64,000 nucleotides of DNA from Dasyornis broadbenti. Lineage: Eukaryota; Chordata; Aves; Passeriformes; Dasyornithidae. The notes below the pieces were generated by a model, which ran no database searches, was not told the DNA's origin, and saw only the letters and a program-made list of their open reading frames with translations. The stretch lies in NCBI GenBank assembly GCA_013397935.1, contig VZRN01004413.1, positions 441,439 to 505,438 on the forward strand, in the 5' to 3' direction. Positions 47,261-59,850 of the stretch are shown here, piece after piece. A program made the position numbers and the translations under genes. Each line of letters begins with the position of its first letter. The stretch's first letter is position 1.

Positions 47261-49847
47261 GGAAGACACTTGACTAAAAATAAACTTAAAAAGAAAGATG
47301 AACACAGAACCACCAACCCTGCCCAGCTCCTAAGCCCCATTCTGAGCCTACTCTGGTCTACCAGATCATAAATCCTTCCATCTTCATCTTTCAAGAAGAG
47401 TTTTTAGGCTCCTACGGCCCAGGTATTTTTTTTTAAAAATTACTCTCACTGATGAGATTAGGCTTGAGTGTGAGATGGTCTCCTAAATCACTTTTGGGCT
47501 TGCATCACTCAGTAAAACAGACACAAAAATTTTCAGAGAGAAAATATGCCTGGGGTAACAATTCTGAGGCTGCCTTATTTGAGATTCCAGATCTGCTAAA
47601 CCTTGCAATATCTGTTTGAATCCTCATTCACCCAGAGTGAGATTGTGTTCAAAGCAGTGGTGAATGGAAGAGGTAATTAGAGCTGTACCACAAGCAAAAA
47701 CACCTGAGGCACATGAAGGAAGAGGTAAGGGACAGAAAATTTCTCTTCATCAGATCAGAAGGATGGGACAACAGGGTATATAAAGTTTGTTGGACACTCT
47801 GAATCTTCCAATACATTTGTATACTGAGCGTGGAGATCAGCCATGATACAGAAAGCTATTGAATGGGATTGCTCTGTGTCAGGGGCCCATTTCCTGCAGT
47901 CGTGATTGACATAACCTGATATTGGCTCTGAGCTGACCACAACCAGCAGCAACCTGCGGAGACAGTGAGGGCTACAGGGCTGTTCTCATTCACTCCTGTG
48001 ACGACAATGCTAAACACTCATTACATCTGGCACTGGCCACCTTCTCACAGATCAAAGATTGTTCTGTAGACCTGAAAGCCTGGTTCCAGTCATTTAGCTT
48101 GAAGTTTAGGAGGCAATTTGCTGATGACCTGGAAGGACCTGCTTGGGTTGACATTACTGATACTCAACAAAGGAAAGCAGAAAACACCCTGCAAGGCCAA
48201 ATTCTTGTAGATTAGAAGTAAATGCAGTTTGTTAACATGTTTTAACAGGACTGGACACCTACCTGGGATGTCTGCTCTGCTGAACCAGAAGGTTGAGGGC
48301 CACCTCTGATGTTACTCAGTGGCACTCATGGGTGCGCTTTTATGGCCCCTGCAAGGGCAGCCCAAGGGTGCCAAGGGAGAGCCCAGGACCTGGTGCTGTC
48401 CATGGGGAAGCTGCACCTGGCTGGGTGGGCAGGGGAGCTCCATGGGCTGACCTGACTGCCAGCACAGACACCACAGGTGCCGAGAGCAGATCCCAGACAA
48501 GGCACAGGCCAAGAGGATTTTCTCAGCCAGCAGGAATTCCCCTAACACCACATTCAGCTTTCTCATGGAACCTTTGGGATGTACCTTTAGAGGACATTCC
48601 AGTCACTTCCTAAAACACCCAAAGGTGGGTGGTTTAGGAATCTCCTCCTGGTTTCTATATTTAACTGGTGGTACAAGCATTGCCCAATCCCGATGCTGGG
48701 GAAGAGGGAACAGTGTAGGTGGGGAGAGCCATTCCTTGGAGATCTGGATTCCTTACCACTGGCGCTTTCCAGTGAGCCTGGGATTTTTTTGGGGTGCACA
48801 ACCCATGTGAGGGAGAATGATTTCATCTTGAATCCCTAGTCCTTCATGGGTCTGCTGGGCCATGGGGCTACTCCAGAGTGATTCTTGGGTTTGTCCAAGT
48901 GATCAAGAGATTTTGCCAAGGTATCAGGCAGCATCACAGAGGATCTCGGCCCTCTGCTCCTTTTCCAGTCTCCTGTGTACTAATTATATCACACTGATAT
49001 TTAGGCCGCATTTTCTTCCTCCTGTCTTCTTTGTCAAAAGGTTTTGGGGGCTTCCATTTTTTTGTAGGTTGTAGCTCCACAATTTTCAATCTCTTGTTCT
49101 AAATGGGAAATTGCTTTTGAGGACAGGAAGCCAAAATACTTCATGTGTCCTCTCCCTATAGTACCTAATGCTCCTCATTCCTTCTGATCTTGACGACAGG
49201 TCCCAAACCTCCCATTTTTCACATGTCCCTAACTCCTCCTGTGATGAAGCAAAGCAGAGCTCCCGCCCTGGGAGAGGCAGTGTGCTGGGAGCCCAGGGTG
49301 CTGCCCACCAGCCATCTCCATCCGGGGACGCTCCGGTCCTTCCCTCGGTGGCTCATCCCCAGCCAGGTGCTGACTCAGCTCTGCCCCAGGAACCTGCAGA
49401 AATCGCCCAGCTGCCAGAGGAGCAGCTTGAGACAAACTTTTTACCTCATGCTATTGTTGCTTTTGATTGGGGTTGGTTTTGTGAGTGAGCTTTGCTGCTG
49501 ACTAATGGCTCTGGGCAATTGGCAGGGGAAATGAGACCTCGCTGAATGGCAAGGTATGGTGAACCAAAACGACAAGATTATACTAGCAGTTCATTAAAAC
49601 AGATGAGGGAGATTAGAATGCTTGTTACTATGATAAAGCAAAATTGCATGTGTATGAGACATGCCTAGACAGAACTTAAAAAAAAAAAAAAAAAGAAATC
49701 ACGAAATGCTACCTTTTTAACTGAAAACAAAAGAATTCTGTGCTGGTAGACATGATTTTGCCAAAGGAGGGGATTTTGGTATTAAATACACCTGGGAAAT
49801 ATGACAAAATATAGAAGATATTTCTCTTCCAGTTTATGCTTCTTCTC
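47261..49847. other. Non-coding, no gene recognised
   Basis: A GC-moderate part at 48290-48830 and another at 49230-49440 give overlapping frames of up to 106 codons on both strands without recognisable content. Confidence 0.5.
49678..49694. repeat. Poly-A run
   Basis: A 17-base A run. No retroelement body is recognisable beside it. Confidence 0.9.
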
Positions 49848-49913
49848 AAAAAAAAAAAAAAAANNNNNNNNNNNNNNNNNNNNNNNNNNNNNNNNNNNNN
49901 NNNNNNNNAAAAA
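49848..49913. other. Assembly gap (45 N) inside poly-A
   Basis: A run from 49848, N at 49864-49908, then AAAAA. Open frames drawn across the gap are meaningless. Confidence 0.95.
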
Positions 49914-50949
49914 TCCCTGGATGGAACAAGCAAACTGGTTCTGCTCTCCTCTCTTTATTTTTGATAATTTTTGTCTTATTTCAAAGAGAAGCAGCAGGCT
50001 CCACCATTAGTGGACTGAAACACGAAGAAAAACTAAAAACTCCTTATAATATTCATATTCTGAAAAATCTCATTGCTTTCACTTACGGGAAAAACATGTA
50101 AAACATGGAAAACACAACCATTTCCCAACAGACAGAGACATCCAGTGACCACTTCTTGGGTCTGAAATCCTAGCCAAAAGTTCCAACCTTTCCTTGCTAT
50201 GATACAACTCTGGCTGGCTCAAATTTTCTGGAGTTTAAGGGGCCTTAAAAATCGGCTTAAACCTGTATCTGATCTTTGCCATGTAAACTGTCCTTCTTGT
50301 AGCACGAGGTAAACTGTAAGGCACAACCAGTGCTTTGGGGAAGTTTGAGCAGAGACTTGATTTCAGATCTGAACTTTGTCATTTAGGCCTATCTCTTCCC
50401 TTTCTTCTTTCCCTTTGTGCTAGCAACACGCTCTGACTTTGTAGATCAATGCAGAAGGCTGTAAATGATGCATGAAATGAAAAATCCCTGTCCAGCCAGC
50501 GCACAGAGAGAATACAGACAGTTCTATACTGTCATTGCTGTGGTATTTGCTGCAATATTCACAGTTAGAAAAGCCCTCTAAGTCCCAGAACAATGCTGGA
50601 CTATTTTAAAGTCTCAAGCTCTTTTTGGAGAGAGGGGAAAGAGGAAAGGAAAAATTAACTCCCCCTTACACCCACCTTCTTTCTTCCTTTGTTTCAGAGT
50701 TTTCACAAGAGCAAACTCTGCCCTCCCATATAAATCTTTCATTATTCCTCAGCCCCCCAAAAATTCCTTCCTGTTCTCAAATGGGGGTGGCAGGAGATGA
50801 GAAAAGATGAAAATAAAGAGATTATATCAAATAAACAAATGCTTTAATTGAGCCAGCTCAGAATGAATCATCAGCTGTGCTGCACTGAGACTGGGGCTTG
50901 TCCCTCTCCAGCAAAACACCCCTGAGCCCAGGCAGGGGCCACAGAGCAC
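49914..50949. other. Non-coding, no gene recognised
   Basis: Mixed sequence leading into the minisatellite and CR1 trace. No sizeable ORF. Confidence 0.55.
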
Positions 50950-51017
50950 CAGCCAAACAATCCCAGCAGCCAAACAATCCCAGCAGCCAAACAGCCCCAG
51001 CAGCCAAACAGCCCCAG
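50950..51017. repeat. 17-base minisatellite, four copies
   Basis: Four head-to-tail copies start at 50950, 50967, 50984 and 51001. The first two read CAGCCAAACAATCCCAG and the last two carry CAGCCCCAG in place of CAATCCCAG. The array ends exactly where the GC-rich upstream part of the CR1 trace begins. Because 17 is not a multiple of three, the reading frame shifts with each copy, so the minus-strand open frame through it (50827-51093) is not evidence of a protein. Confidence 0.9.
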
Positions 51018-51102
51018 CCCCTTGCCCTGGAGCACTCCTGTTACAGCCGGCCTCTCCGATCTTAAAGGTCTTTTCCAGCCTAAATGATTCCAATTCTATA
51101 AA
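51018..51102 (+). mobile_element. CR1 LINE 3' end, truncated and diverged
   Basis: Positions 51058-51102 contain GATCTTAAAGGTCTTTTCCA followed by GCCTAAATGATTCCAATTCTATAAA. This closely follows the usual CR1 tail: a GATCTTTAAGGTC block, a CTTCCA-type block, then ATTCTAT octamers. The GC-rich 40 bases upstream may belong to the same element but are not diagnostic. No ORF2 coding remains. The element is in the + orientation and directly follows a 17-base tandem repeat. Confidence 0.65.
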
Positions 51103-53347
51103 GGAGGATGACCACGCTCAGAGGTGCTTGAGCTCTTCCCAAGCATGCTCGGCCCATTCCTTGCACCTCTAATGTCCTGTGCTGGCACTAGGGATGATGA
51201 GTGCTCGGCAGCACTATTCTTCATATGGAACATTAAGCTGAGGTCTCACACACTCCTGAACATTAAATATCCCATGATAGTCATGAAGAAGAGCTACGGG
51301 TTTTATTAACCTCAGTGTCCTGGACACATTGCACTAGGAAAGTCATCATTAACCTACCTTAAGAATACAGGCAGGGGCCCTCTTTGCAAACTAATGCTCC
51401 AAGAGCTACAACCCTATGAAACACCTTTAATAATTTAAAGCAACTACCAAATGTTGCTATAAAGGATATAACCTCACCTCGACAAAGAAAATCTGTAAAG
51501 ATTTTGACACAGTAAAGTGCTCACCAAAAAAAAAAAAAAATTAAAAAAAGAAAAAACAAAAAAAAAAAAAAAAAAAAAAATCACAAAAAGTGATTCTTTT
51601 GCTAGTCAATGCTCAACCATTGCATCCAAATACTAATTCTTCTCCCACCCTCTGCCAAAAGGTGGTTCATCTGGGCTTTCACATAGCTATCATTGCTAAC
51701 TGGGGTAAAACCATTAACAACACTTCAGCACATGTTGAGAACTCTTCTGAGAAGGCTTAGGATGAAATCAGATGATCCCCCACAAGATAAATAAATATAA
51801 TTCTTTAAAAAGATCAGAAAAGGGTTTGTTTGGTTTTTGGGGATTTTTTTATAAAAAGAGTGAGGAGGAATTAGGTTTACTTGCTTGTGCAATATTAAAT
51901 ACAACCTGATTTAACCCAGTAGCAAATAATACTTGAGTGATAACAGATTTCAGTTGACAAATGTTAGAGTCACTGTTACATTGGTTGATGTATTTCTAAT
52001 TTGTGCCTCTAACACCAAGCTCCAATTTGCTGTCAGTGCACAGAGGAAATAAAATTACTGGAGGAAGTGGAAGGAGGGAGAAAATAAGAGTCTGGTGCAG
52101 TACCAGGACTGATACCTCTGCTCAGCATTGCTTTCTCTGTGAACCAGCTTCTGCAAAGAAAAGTTTCAAAGAACAACCACTTGGATGAGTGGTGCTTGCC
52201 TTGCCTGAGCTGTGGTCAGGAGGCAACTGCAGCCCCATGCAGGCAGAGAGTGTTTGTCCCAGGGCACCCTCAGCCAGCAGTGGGGGCAGAGCTTTGCCCT
52301 CATGACTCCCTCCACCAACCTCTGCGGCTGTGCACCCTCCAATTTCCTTACTCATTCTCTCTTCATTGTAAAAAGTATATTAAAAAGTTCTTTTTGGCAC
52401 TGACGTCAGCAACTGTGTCTGAACAGATAAGGGAGCAGAACTGATGACAAAGGATGTCCCATCTGCAGAGGTTCCCACCAAAGCATATCACATTTCCAAA
52501 GGCCATGTTTTGTTTCTCCCTTGCCCTGCAGCAGACAGTGAGGGTCTAACATTCAATGGTTACACACAGGCACCAGCTGGCTGGGGAGGCACCTCTCACC
52601 CCAGTGCTCCAAACGGCAGCCACAGCCCAGTTATATCAGGGCTTCAGATCCATTGACATCAGCAGGAGCAAGACATCAAGAAAGCACCCTTGGTTTCAGT
52701 CAGCCTTAAAATTTGCACTTCCAGGGGCACACCAAAGCAGAATTTGCCTTTTCCGCTTTTGCAAAGTGCAAAGGGGAGATTTGTAAGTTTACCAAGGTCA
52801 GGAAATTTTTCCACTCTCCTGCATTAATTTACTGTTGCCCAGAGTGGAAGGGGGAATCTCTGTTCTCTTACAGCAGCAAAGCATCCTCTGAACTCAGGGA
52901 TGCAGGAGATCCAGGCTGGCAGATGAGCTCTGGACCCCTGAACAGGTCATTTCACTCCCTCACCAGTGCAGCCAGATGGAGCAGCAAGGGGATGAACAAA
53001 AACCTAAGAGCAAAGGAAATTACATCTCTGGGCTAAGAGTGTAGGCAGTAGGAAGAAGAGAACACAGTTACCTGCAAACCCCATTCTCCAACCCTCTCTC
53101 TCCCTGTACCAGCTGTGGGCTTCCTGCAGCACCCAGCAGGACTGGTGAGGAGGGAGGGTCCCTTTGCAGGTGCCAGGGGAAGGTGGTGCCAGCCCTGTGT
53201 GCAGGCAGGGACAACATCCCCTCTGTGATAAAGCTGCAATGTTTCAGGCTGGAAGCATTAGTACTTTGAAATGATAAATCACAGAGTGCCTCTGTTTAAT
53301 CTTCCCCATACTGAATATTGTAAAGTGTTGGCTGCATTTACATTCCC
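51103..53347. other. Non-coding, no gene recognised
   Basis: Outside the A-rich tract this is mixed sequence with frames of up to 107 codons and no recognisable content. Confidence 0.5.
51526..51580. repeat. A-rich tract, about 55 bases
   Basis: A runs of 15, 7, 6 and about 23 bases interrupted by TT, G and C. It resembles a decayed poly-A tail, but the preceding 300 bases match no element I can name. Confidence 0.85.
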
Positions 53348-53372
53348 TTTTTTTTTTTTTTTTTTTTTTTTT
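53348..53372. repeat. Poly-T run
   Basis: A 25-base T run following CATTCCC. No retroelement is recognisable alongside. Confidence 0.9.
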
Positions 53373-56300
53373 GTGGACAGAGTCACAAAGGGAAGAGAAT
53401 GACAATAAAAGCAGAGATACCTCATAGTGGGAAAAGAATCCCAGCATCAACCACTACATGCAAATAGAGAGCAAAGCCTGGTAACTTTACATGGGTTTCA
53501 CTTGCTGCTGCGGGAACACTTCAGTTCCATTCATGAGCAGAGATCTAAAACCTGGCAGGATTATTAGACAATAAGACTCCTTCCTGTGTCTCCTTTAATT
53601 TGCCTTGATAGATATGCAAAGCAGGGGAGGAAAAAGCTAACCAGGTCTCTCTTATTGACAGAAGACAATTTCCAGACCATAACCCAGTTGCCTTTCTTTT
53701 AAGCTGCCTGGGAGGAAAAACACTTGCGCTGGGTTTGGAGGTGGGAGGAGGCATGCTGGGTGGGGGAGATGGATGAAACTTGGGAGTACCTGGAGGTCTC
53801 CTTACAGCCTGTCAGCCTGTTGTCCTGTTGCAGCTGATGCAAAGGAGAAGTTAACAAATGATACCGCTTTTTAATTAGTGCATGGGGAATTCTCACCATG
53901 CAATAGACATGTCAATGTAACACGAAGGTATTAAAGAAAAGAAAAAAGTGAAAAGTAATACCACCAGCCCCAGCCTTCCCAAGACACAGCTTCAACTCCA
54001 GGCAACGTAAACAGTGGGAGAAGTTTTTCAACTGATTCTTTTGTTTCTGGGGCTGTTCACATCTGGTGAAGCTGTCCCTGGGCTACTGCCATATGTAAGG
54101 ACACAAGGCTTTATGACTTATTGTCTGTAAGATTTATGGAGATGATCCATGATCAGCAATTTTTCATATTCTTATATCCCAAGCAAGCACACGGAGGGCC
54201 TTTCACTGCAGAATAGGAAGGTGTAAACAGACACTGTCTCAGCCCAGCCAGGACACCAGCACGGATACCAAGCTCAGGGACCATGGTAGCAGCAGGGATG
54301 GGCCAAGGCATACAGGAACTTCATGGTTTCCATTCCCTTCCCAAGACAAACAAGGGGCAAGAAGAGAAGCAGGAAATTAAAGAATTAAGATGAGCTACTC
54401 CAGCTCTTTTGTGATATGTTAATGAAACTGTATTATTTGTATTTATTTAGTTAAATTCCAGAGCATCCACAGCATTTCTCCAGGAAACATATAAGCTTTG
54501 GTGCTAACTAAAAGCCCAACAACCCCAGGTGGCTTCTCCACATTTCCAGGGGAATCCCTGCAGGCTGGGGGGAGCAGAACTCCCCAGCCCATGACCCTGG
54601 AGATAGTCCTGCCCGAGTCTTTGTGCATTTTAAAGGAAGGAAATGCCTAATCACAATGTTTCGCTGATACGCTGCTCCGGTTTTCAGTGTCACAGGCCTT
54701 CACCTTTCACTTACATCGGGACCGCTATGAATAAGGAGATTTAATGAAAACAACAAACAAGAGGAAGTGAAAAATCTGCCAAGAGTTTTGGCTGGGTTGC
54801 AGCCATGGATGTGGTCTTTGACAGGTAGTTTGGCTGCTAATGAAGGACAAGGCCTTGTCACCATTAGCAGGGCATCACAGGAAGGAAACAATCACCTTCA
54901 CCGATGCTGTGATTGTGCTCATCACCTCTGTGCTCAACATCTTCCACCCCAGACGTGGGTCCACACACAATTTGCCTTTGCAATTGGCAATATTTTGCCT
55001 TGCAGTGAAAAAACAATTCCTCTCCAACTCCCATCTGCTCTCCCAGCCACCAATGTCAGCTTATGCCAGCCCCCTCCTTGGGACAGGGGGAGGATAGCCA
55101 ACAAACACAAGTCACAAGAATAATAATAAGTAATTATCAGATTCTTGCAAGGTGAAACATAAGCGTTAAGTCCACAATCTCAACAGAAGAAAGCATAGAA
55201 CCCTCAAAGTGCTGAAAGCAACCTTATTCCATCCGTCATTAACAGAACATTGAGATCAATTGCCCAGCTGAGCTGTAACTTCGCAGGGTCATTCACAGGT
55301 CCTTCTAAGAGCCGCTGAATCCATCACTGATTTACACCTGATGACAGTCCACCCCTTGACTTAGGCACCTGAACAACTATTTTAAAAGGCCGTGTTACAT
55401 GGACTTTCTGTTGTGTACAAACAAATCAATTTATTTGACAGATCTAATCACTTTGCTATCCAAATGGATTTGTTCCTTTCCCTAAAAAAAAAGAAAATAA
55501 ATGCAGATGATACCATTAAAAAGAAAATTACAAAAGGAGGAAACAACTAGAGATACCAAAAGAATTCATTAGTCCAGTATTGTACCTGTAGATTTGGAAA
55601 ACAGTCTAGCACTGTGTGGTCGTTTTGACAGAGGCACTTGAAAGAAATCAATGAAATTGATCAGTCAGCTGCACCATCTATAGATGTGGATCAGAGTTCT
55701 GGGATGGCTGGCAGTGTTATTTTTACATAAAAGTATGGGAAAAATAAAAATGGCACAAGGGACAGAGACTCGGGAAGCTGGGGTGGAAGGGAGGCTAGGA
55801 TTAGCAGCAGGATGTGCCAGCTAGCCACGGGAGCATGGCATTGCAGCAAGCTTCCCTGCAGAAAGAAATGGGTAATGAAATGGAGGCTGCTCCTGCCAGG
55901 GGATCTCTTGGTGTGAAAGGCTGTGTCAGGTCCTGGCAGTAAAAATCCTGAACGGAAGTGTTAACCTTGACAGATTAAGAGAAAACGCAAAGTTTAGGCC
56001 CTCTAGTGAGTGTTGAAATTGATACCCTAACTCTCAGAGGAGACTCTTTCAGAAAGTTCTCAACCTAACCTCTGTTGAAACCACAATATTTAGTTGATAT
56101 AAACTGATACACTGATTCTGAGATGAGTTAAGCCAGACTGTGCCCATTGAGGGTCTTCCCCGCCTTTTAAATATTATATTTTATCTCTAGTGAATCAAAA
56201 CAGAGATTGTCCCACCTTTCCCATACAAAATCCTCACTTTTGGACCACACAAAATGATGCAGTTTCTGGGTGACTTCTCAATTTGTCTTTAGTCAGCCCT

Positions 56301-59300
56301 GAGCTCAAAACCCAGTATTTTAGCAATTAAGATTTCTGGTCTCCCACATCGCCTCAACTCTGTTTCCTTTTGGATATGGGAATCAGAAGTATTTGATTGA
56401 AAATAGAGAAACTGAGAGAAGTACCAATCATGTAACCTACTACACAGGACAGTCACAAGTAGTCCCTCCATGATGTTTGCTTACTCTGTATCATCACAAA
56501 GCAATGCAATAACTCCTCTGCTTGTGTGCATCCTTCTTCTCCTCTCCAGTCACTGCACTGTGCAGTTCATGGGCTCCCTGCTCTTTATCAGCGCTGAGGA
56601 CTCTACATTTGCCATCTACAGCAGCAACGTTTAATGCCACAATGCCCCATTCTAATGCTATGAAAGATTGTATCTGAGCAGAAAATGCACATTTGAAGCA
56701 CAGCTCACTTTATTCACTCTGGGTAACTGCCTACTACAATTATCAGGAAATGAAAAATATCACTTCACAGCCTTCTCTTTTCACATGTTGAAAAAACATA
56801 TAAAGATCAGCACAAAACTACAGGGTCATTCATGAATGAGGCAATGGTTTGCTCTGTTTCCATGATTTATCACTAAACAGACAAATGTCTGGGGCTTTAC
56901 AAACGTAAGAGAGAATTTCTAATAATCACACATTGTGCATACATGTCCGCACACCCTTTCAAAGCAAACAGAATGAACATAAAATCTATAACAGTAATAG
57001 ATTATCTTCACTTTATGGCAGAGTTCTGGAAAGTTTGAAGCAGATACTGTCACCAAGCTGCTGTTTAAATACATGAAATGCAGAAAAATAAGAAAAATCT
57101 TTATCTCTGCTGTGGATTCTTTCGGTAACAAATATAACTGTGGCAGTCGATGCATTTACAAGTGCTCACGGGATACTATACAGTGTATACACAGTGACCC
57201 ACAAAGTGGGAGCACAGATACTCAAAGAGGAGTGCAAAACAGAATTATTAGAGGGGAGCATAAATAAGACACAATGAAATAATCAAGGACTCAATTCTAG
57301 GGAGTCTCTATGTACTCCTAGCTTCTCTCCCTCCCTCTTACAATGTTTTCAACATTGGTTTGACTTCAGCCTTCCTGGATAGACATTTAAAGAGGAAAGG
57401 CTTCAGGTTTATTAAGTAGAAGTATTGAAATTGGCAAAATATCTGATTTGGTTCATGTTACATGCTTTATAATATCGTTAAGCTTAATTAGGATGCTGCA
57501 GTACTCAAATGAATGAAGATATAGTTATTATTTCATAGGCTGCTACCCATTAAAACTAATACTTCCTCTGCTAAGAGGTGCAGACAGCAAAATCCAAGAT
57601 GCTCAGCCTTTCTACCAGAGATATTGTCTGAAACAGCTGGACACCAGACTTACAGCCACCAAATTCCTGGAAAGATCTCCATTTTACACAGGGAATGAGA
57701 AAAATGCACCAAGGAAGTAAGCAAGATCAGGCTTGAATTTACACTCTTAAAAATTAAAATAACACTGAGGTGAAGGGAATTCCATCAGCACAAAGCTGGT
57801 GCAGGATCCAACTCAGACCACGTCGGTCACATCACTGGAGTGACATCCACATGGGCTCTGCCCTGGAGACCCCTTGTCACAGCCATAACACCATTTTGCA
57901 AAGCTGGTCACAGTACAAAGCAGTTTAGTTGTCTTCATCCTCTTAGAGCAAAAGAAGCACCCAAAAGTTGGTCTCACCCAGGAACCTCTTGGCAGAGAAC
58001 ATGTAGGAGCCTGGCCACCAGAATAGCTCTGGAGACCTTCCCTGCCACACACGACACCTGCTTTGGGAACACCAGCCCTGCTTTTATAGCCATGCCAGAT
58101 CTGCTGCAGTGTATCTGTCACGCAAGACTGGGAGCCAAGAAAACTTTTTTATGAAGGAACTGTTGGGAAGGCACCTTCCTCTGATTTGCATTTGGGGCCT
58201 TTCCCTAAAAGAATCTGGTAGTGTAGTTTTCAAGTGTCAGACCGTTGGCTTTGCTATTCCTGCAGCCTCCAACCTTAGAGGTGTGATTCCTGATGCCATC
58301 TGTCCTTCCTGAGCCAGCTGGGCAGGGAAGCTGCTGGTCCTGGACCTCCAGAGGAGTCCCACAATGTTCTGTGCTGAGCATACCCTGGGCCTCCCCATCT
58401 CCCACAGAGATGGAATGGAAACTTCGAGTGCTCCTCATACAGGGGAACTACAAAGTTCTCCCAATCCTTCAAACTGATGACACAAAGGCATTGAGGCCAC
58501 TGTGCGCCAAGGCTCATCTCTGTAACCCAAACTTAAGAAACCCCAGCTCCCTCAAAATCAGGCGTATATAGAGGGACAGTCCCAAACGGCCTGAAGGCAC
58601 CTTCCTACTTGGAGCTGATGGAGAAAAGGCAGCACCTGCACCCAACCACCCCTCGCACTCATACCAGTTCCCTGCCTTAATGAAACACCTGCTTAATTGA
58701 TGCAAAATGTCATCAGTTGATGCTGGACTTTAGCTGAACACAGCAAATCCCACTCCAATCCCACTGTGACTTAAATTCTCTCTATTCACTGTTCTTTTCC
58801 AGCCTGCTACAGGAAAAATGTGATCTTGCCGTAATTGACTTAAATTTAAAACAATTGACATGTTATCTAACTCAATAAAAATCTTGCTAAAAAAAATAAA
58901 TTGAACTCATTCTCCTTACATACAGTAGGGAGGAAAATGGATATGGACTTCTCCTATGACTTTAGTTAATTTGCTATCAATGCCCAGCTGCTTTAGAGTA
59001 AATACAGGAACAGGGTGTCATATGGGTATCCTGAAGCAAAAGAAGAGAGGTTTCCTATTTCTTTGTTAGCCAGCAAAGATGGTGTGTATGTTATCCAAAG
59101 ATAATACAGGGGAAGAAATCAATTCTCTGTGTTGTTACATCCTTGCGTGCAAATGTAAACTTGGGGTAAAGAAGGAAAAAAAAAAAAGGTCCTATTCTAT
59201 TATGCTGAGGTCATATGAAATCATTAGTTCAGGCTGATATGAACATCCGAAAAAAAGAAATAAATAATGCTTCTCCATGTAAGGAAAAGTGCATGAATTA

Positions 59301-59549
59301 GAAGTTTTGATGGGTGAAAGGGCGAGGAGTTTCCTCTGTTTGGCCCCAGGACAGATGGGATATTTGGGGAAGAAGCACTTGTCGTGCATGGTGGATTTCT
59401 GATGAACTTTGGGGCTTGAGCTTTAAGCCCACAGATGCTCCTTGCTGCCACCCTCGCTCCTCTCTGAGCCAGCCTGTGCCGGTGTTCCTTGGTAACACTG
59501 AGGCGAGGAATACATCTCTGCCGCTGCAGCCCCGGCACCCAGCAGCTCC
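53373..59549. other. Non-coding, no gene recognised
   Basis: Mostly moderate GC with AT-rich islands. GTTAATGAAACTGTATTATT near 54418 and the stretch 57450-57570 (GCTTAATTAGGATGC, then ATTATTTCATAGG and CCATTAAAACTAAT) look element-like. Frames of up to 118 codons (54767-55123, plus) are unrecognised. Confidence 0.5.
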
Positions 59550-59850
59550 CTCATGAAGGAAATTCGGATTATTCTATAATGAGTCAACACAAATATCATT
59601 ATCGCGGCTGAGATAGCTGCTGGTAGAGTCAGGGCTATGATCGGCGGCCGGGTCCTGAGCAGGAGGCATTCTCTCTGAAGAGAGACTCCCTTCCTGATGC
59701 AACGAGATTAAACAATTTGCTTTTAATTAGTACCGCAGTTGTTTCCAAACTAAGCAGTGGAAAGAATAGGGAGTAGGCTGTCTCTTTAAAGTTTAAGTGG
59801 ATTCAGTGCACACAGTGAATTGAGAGCCTGCTGTTGAAAAAGTTCAGCTT
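59550..59850. promoter_or_regulatory. Candidate conserved non-coding element, strongest of the set
   Basis: It contains CGGATTATTCTATAATGAG, TGAGTCA (59580-59586), AATATCATTATCGCGGC, CTGAGATAGC (GATA), CpG-containing GATCGGCGGCCGGG near 59640, GATTAAACAATTTGC near 59706 (SOX-like ACAAT), TTTTAATTAGTACCGC near 59721, and CTGTCACCGGTACTG near 59855 just beyond. Mixed AT-rich cores with preserved CpGs are typical of deeply conserved enhancers. Only an alignment can confirm this. Confidence 0.45.
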
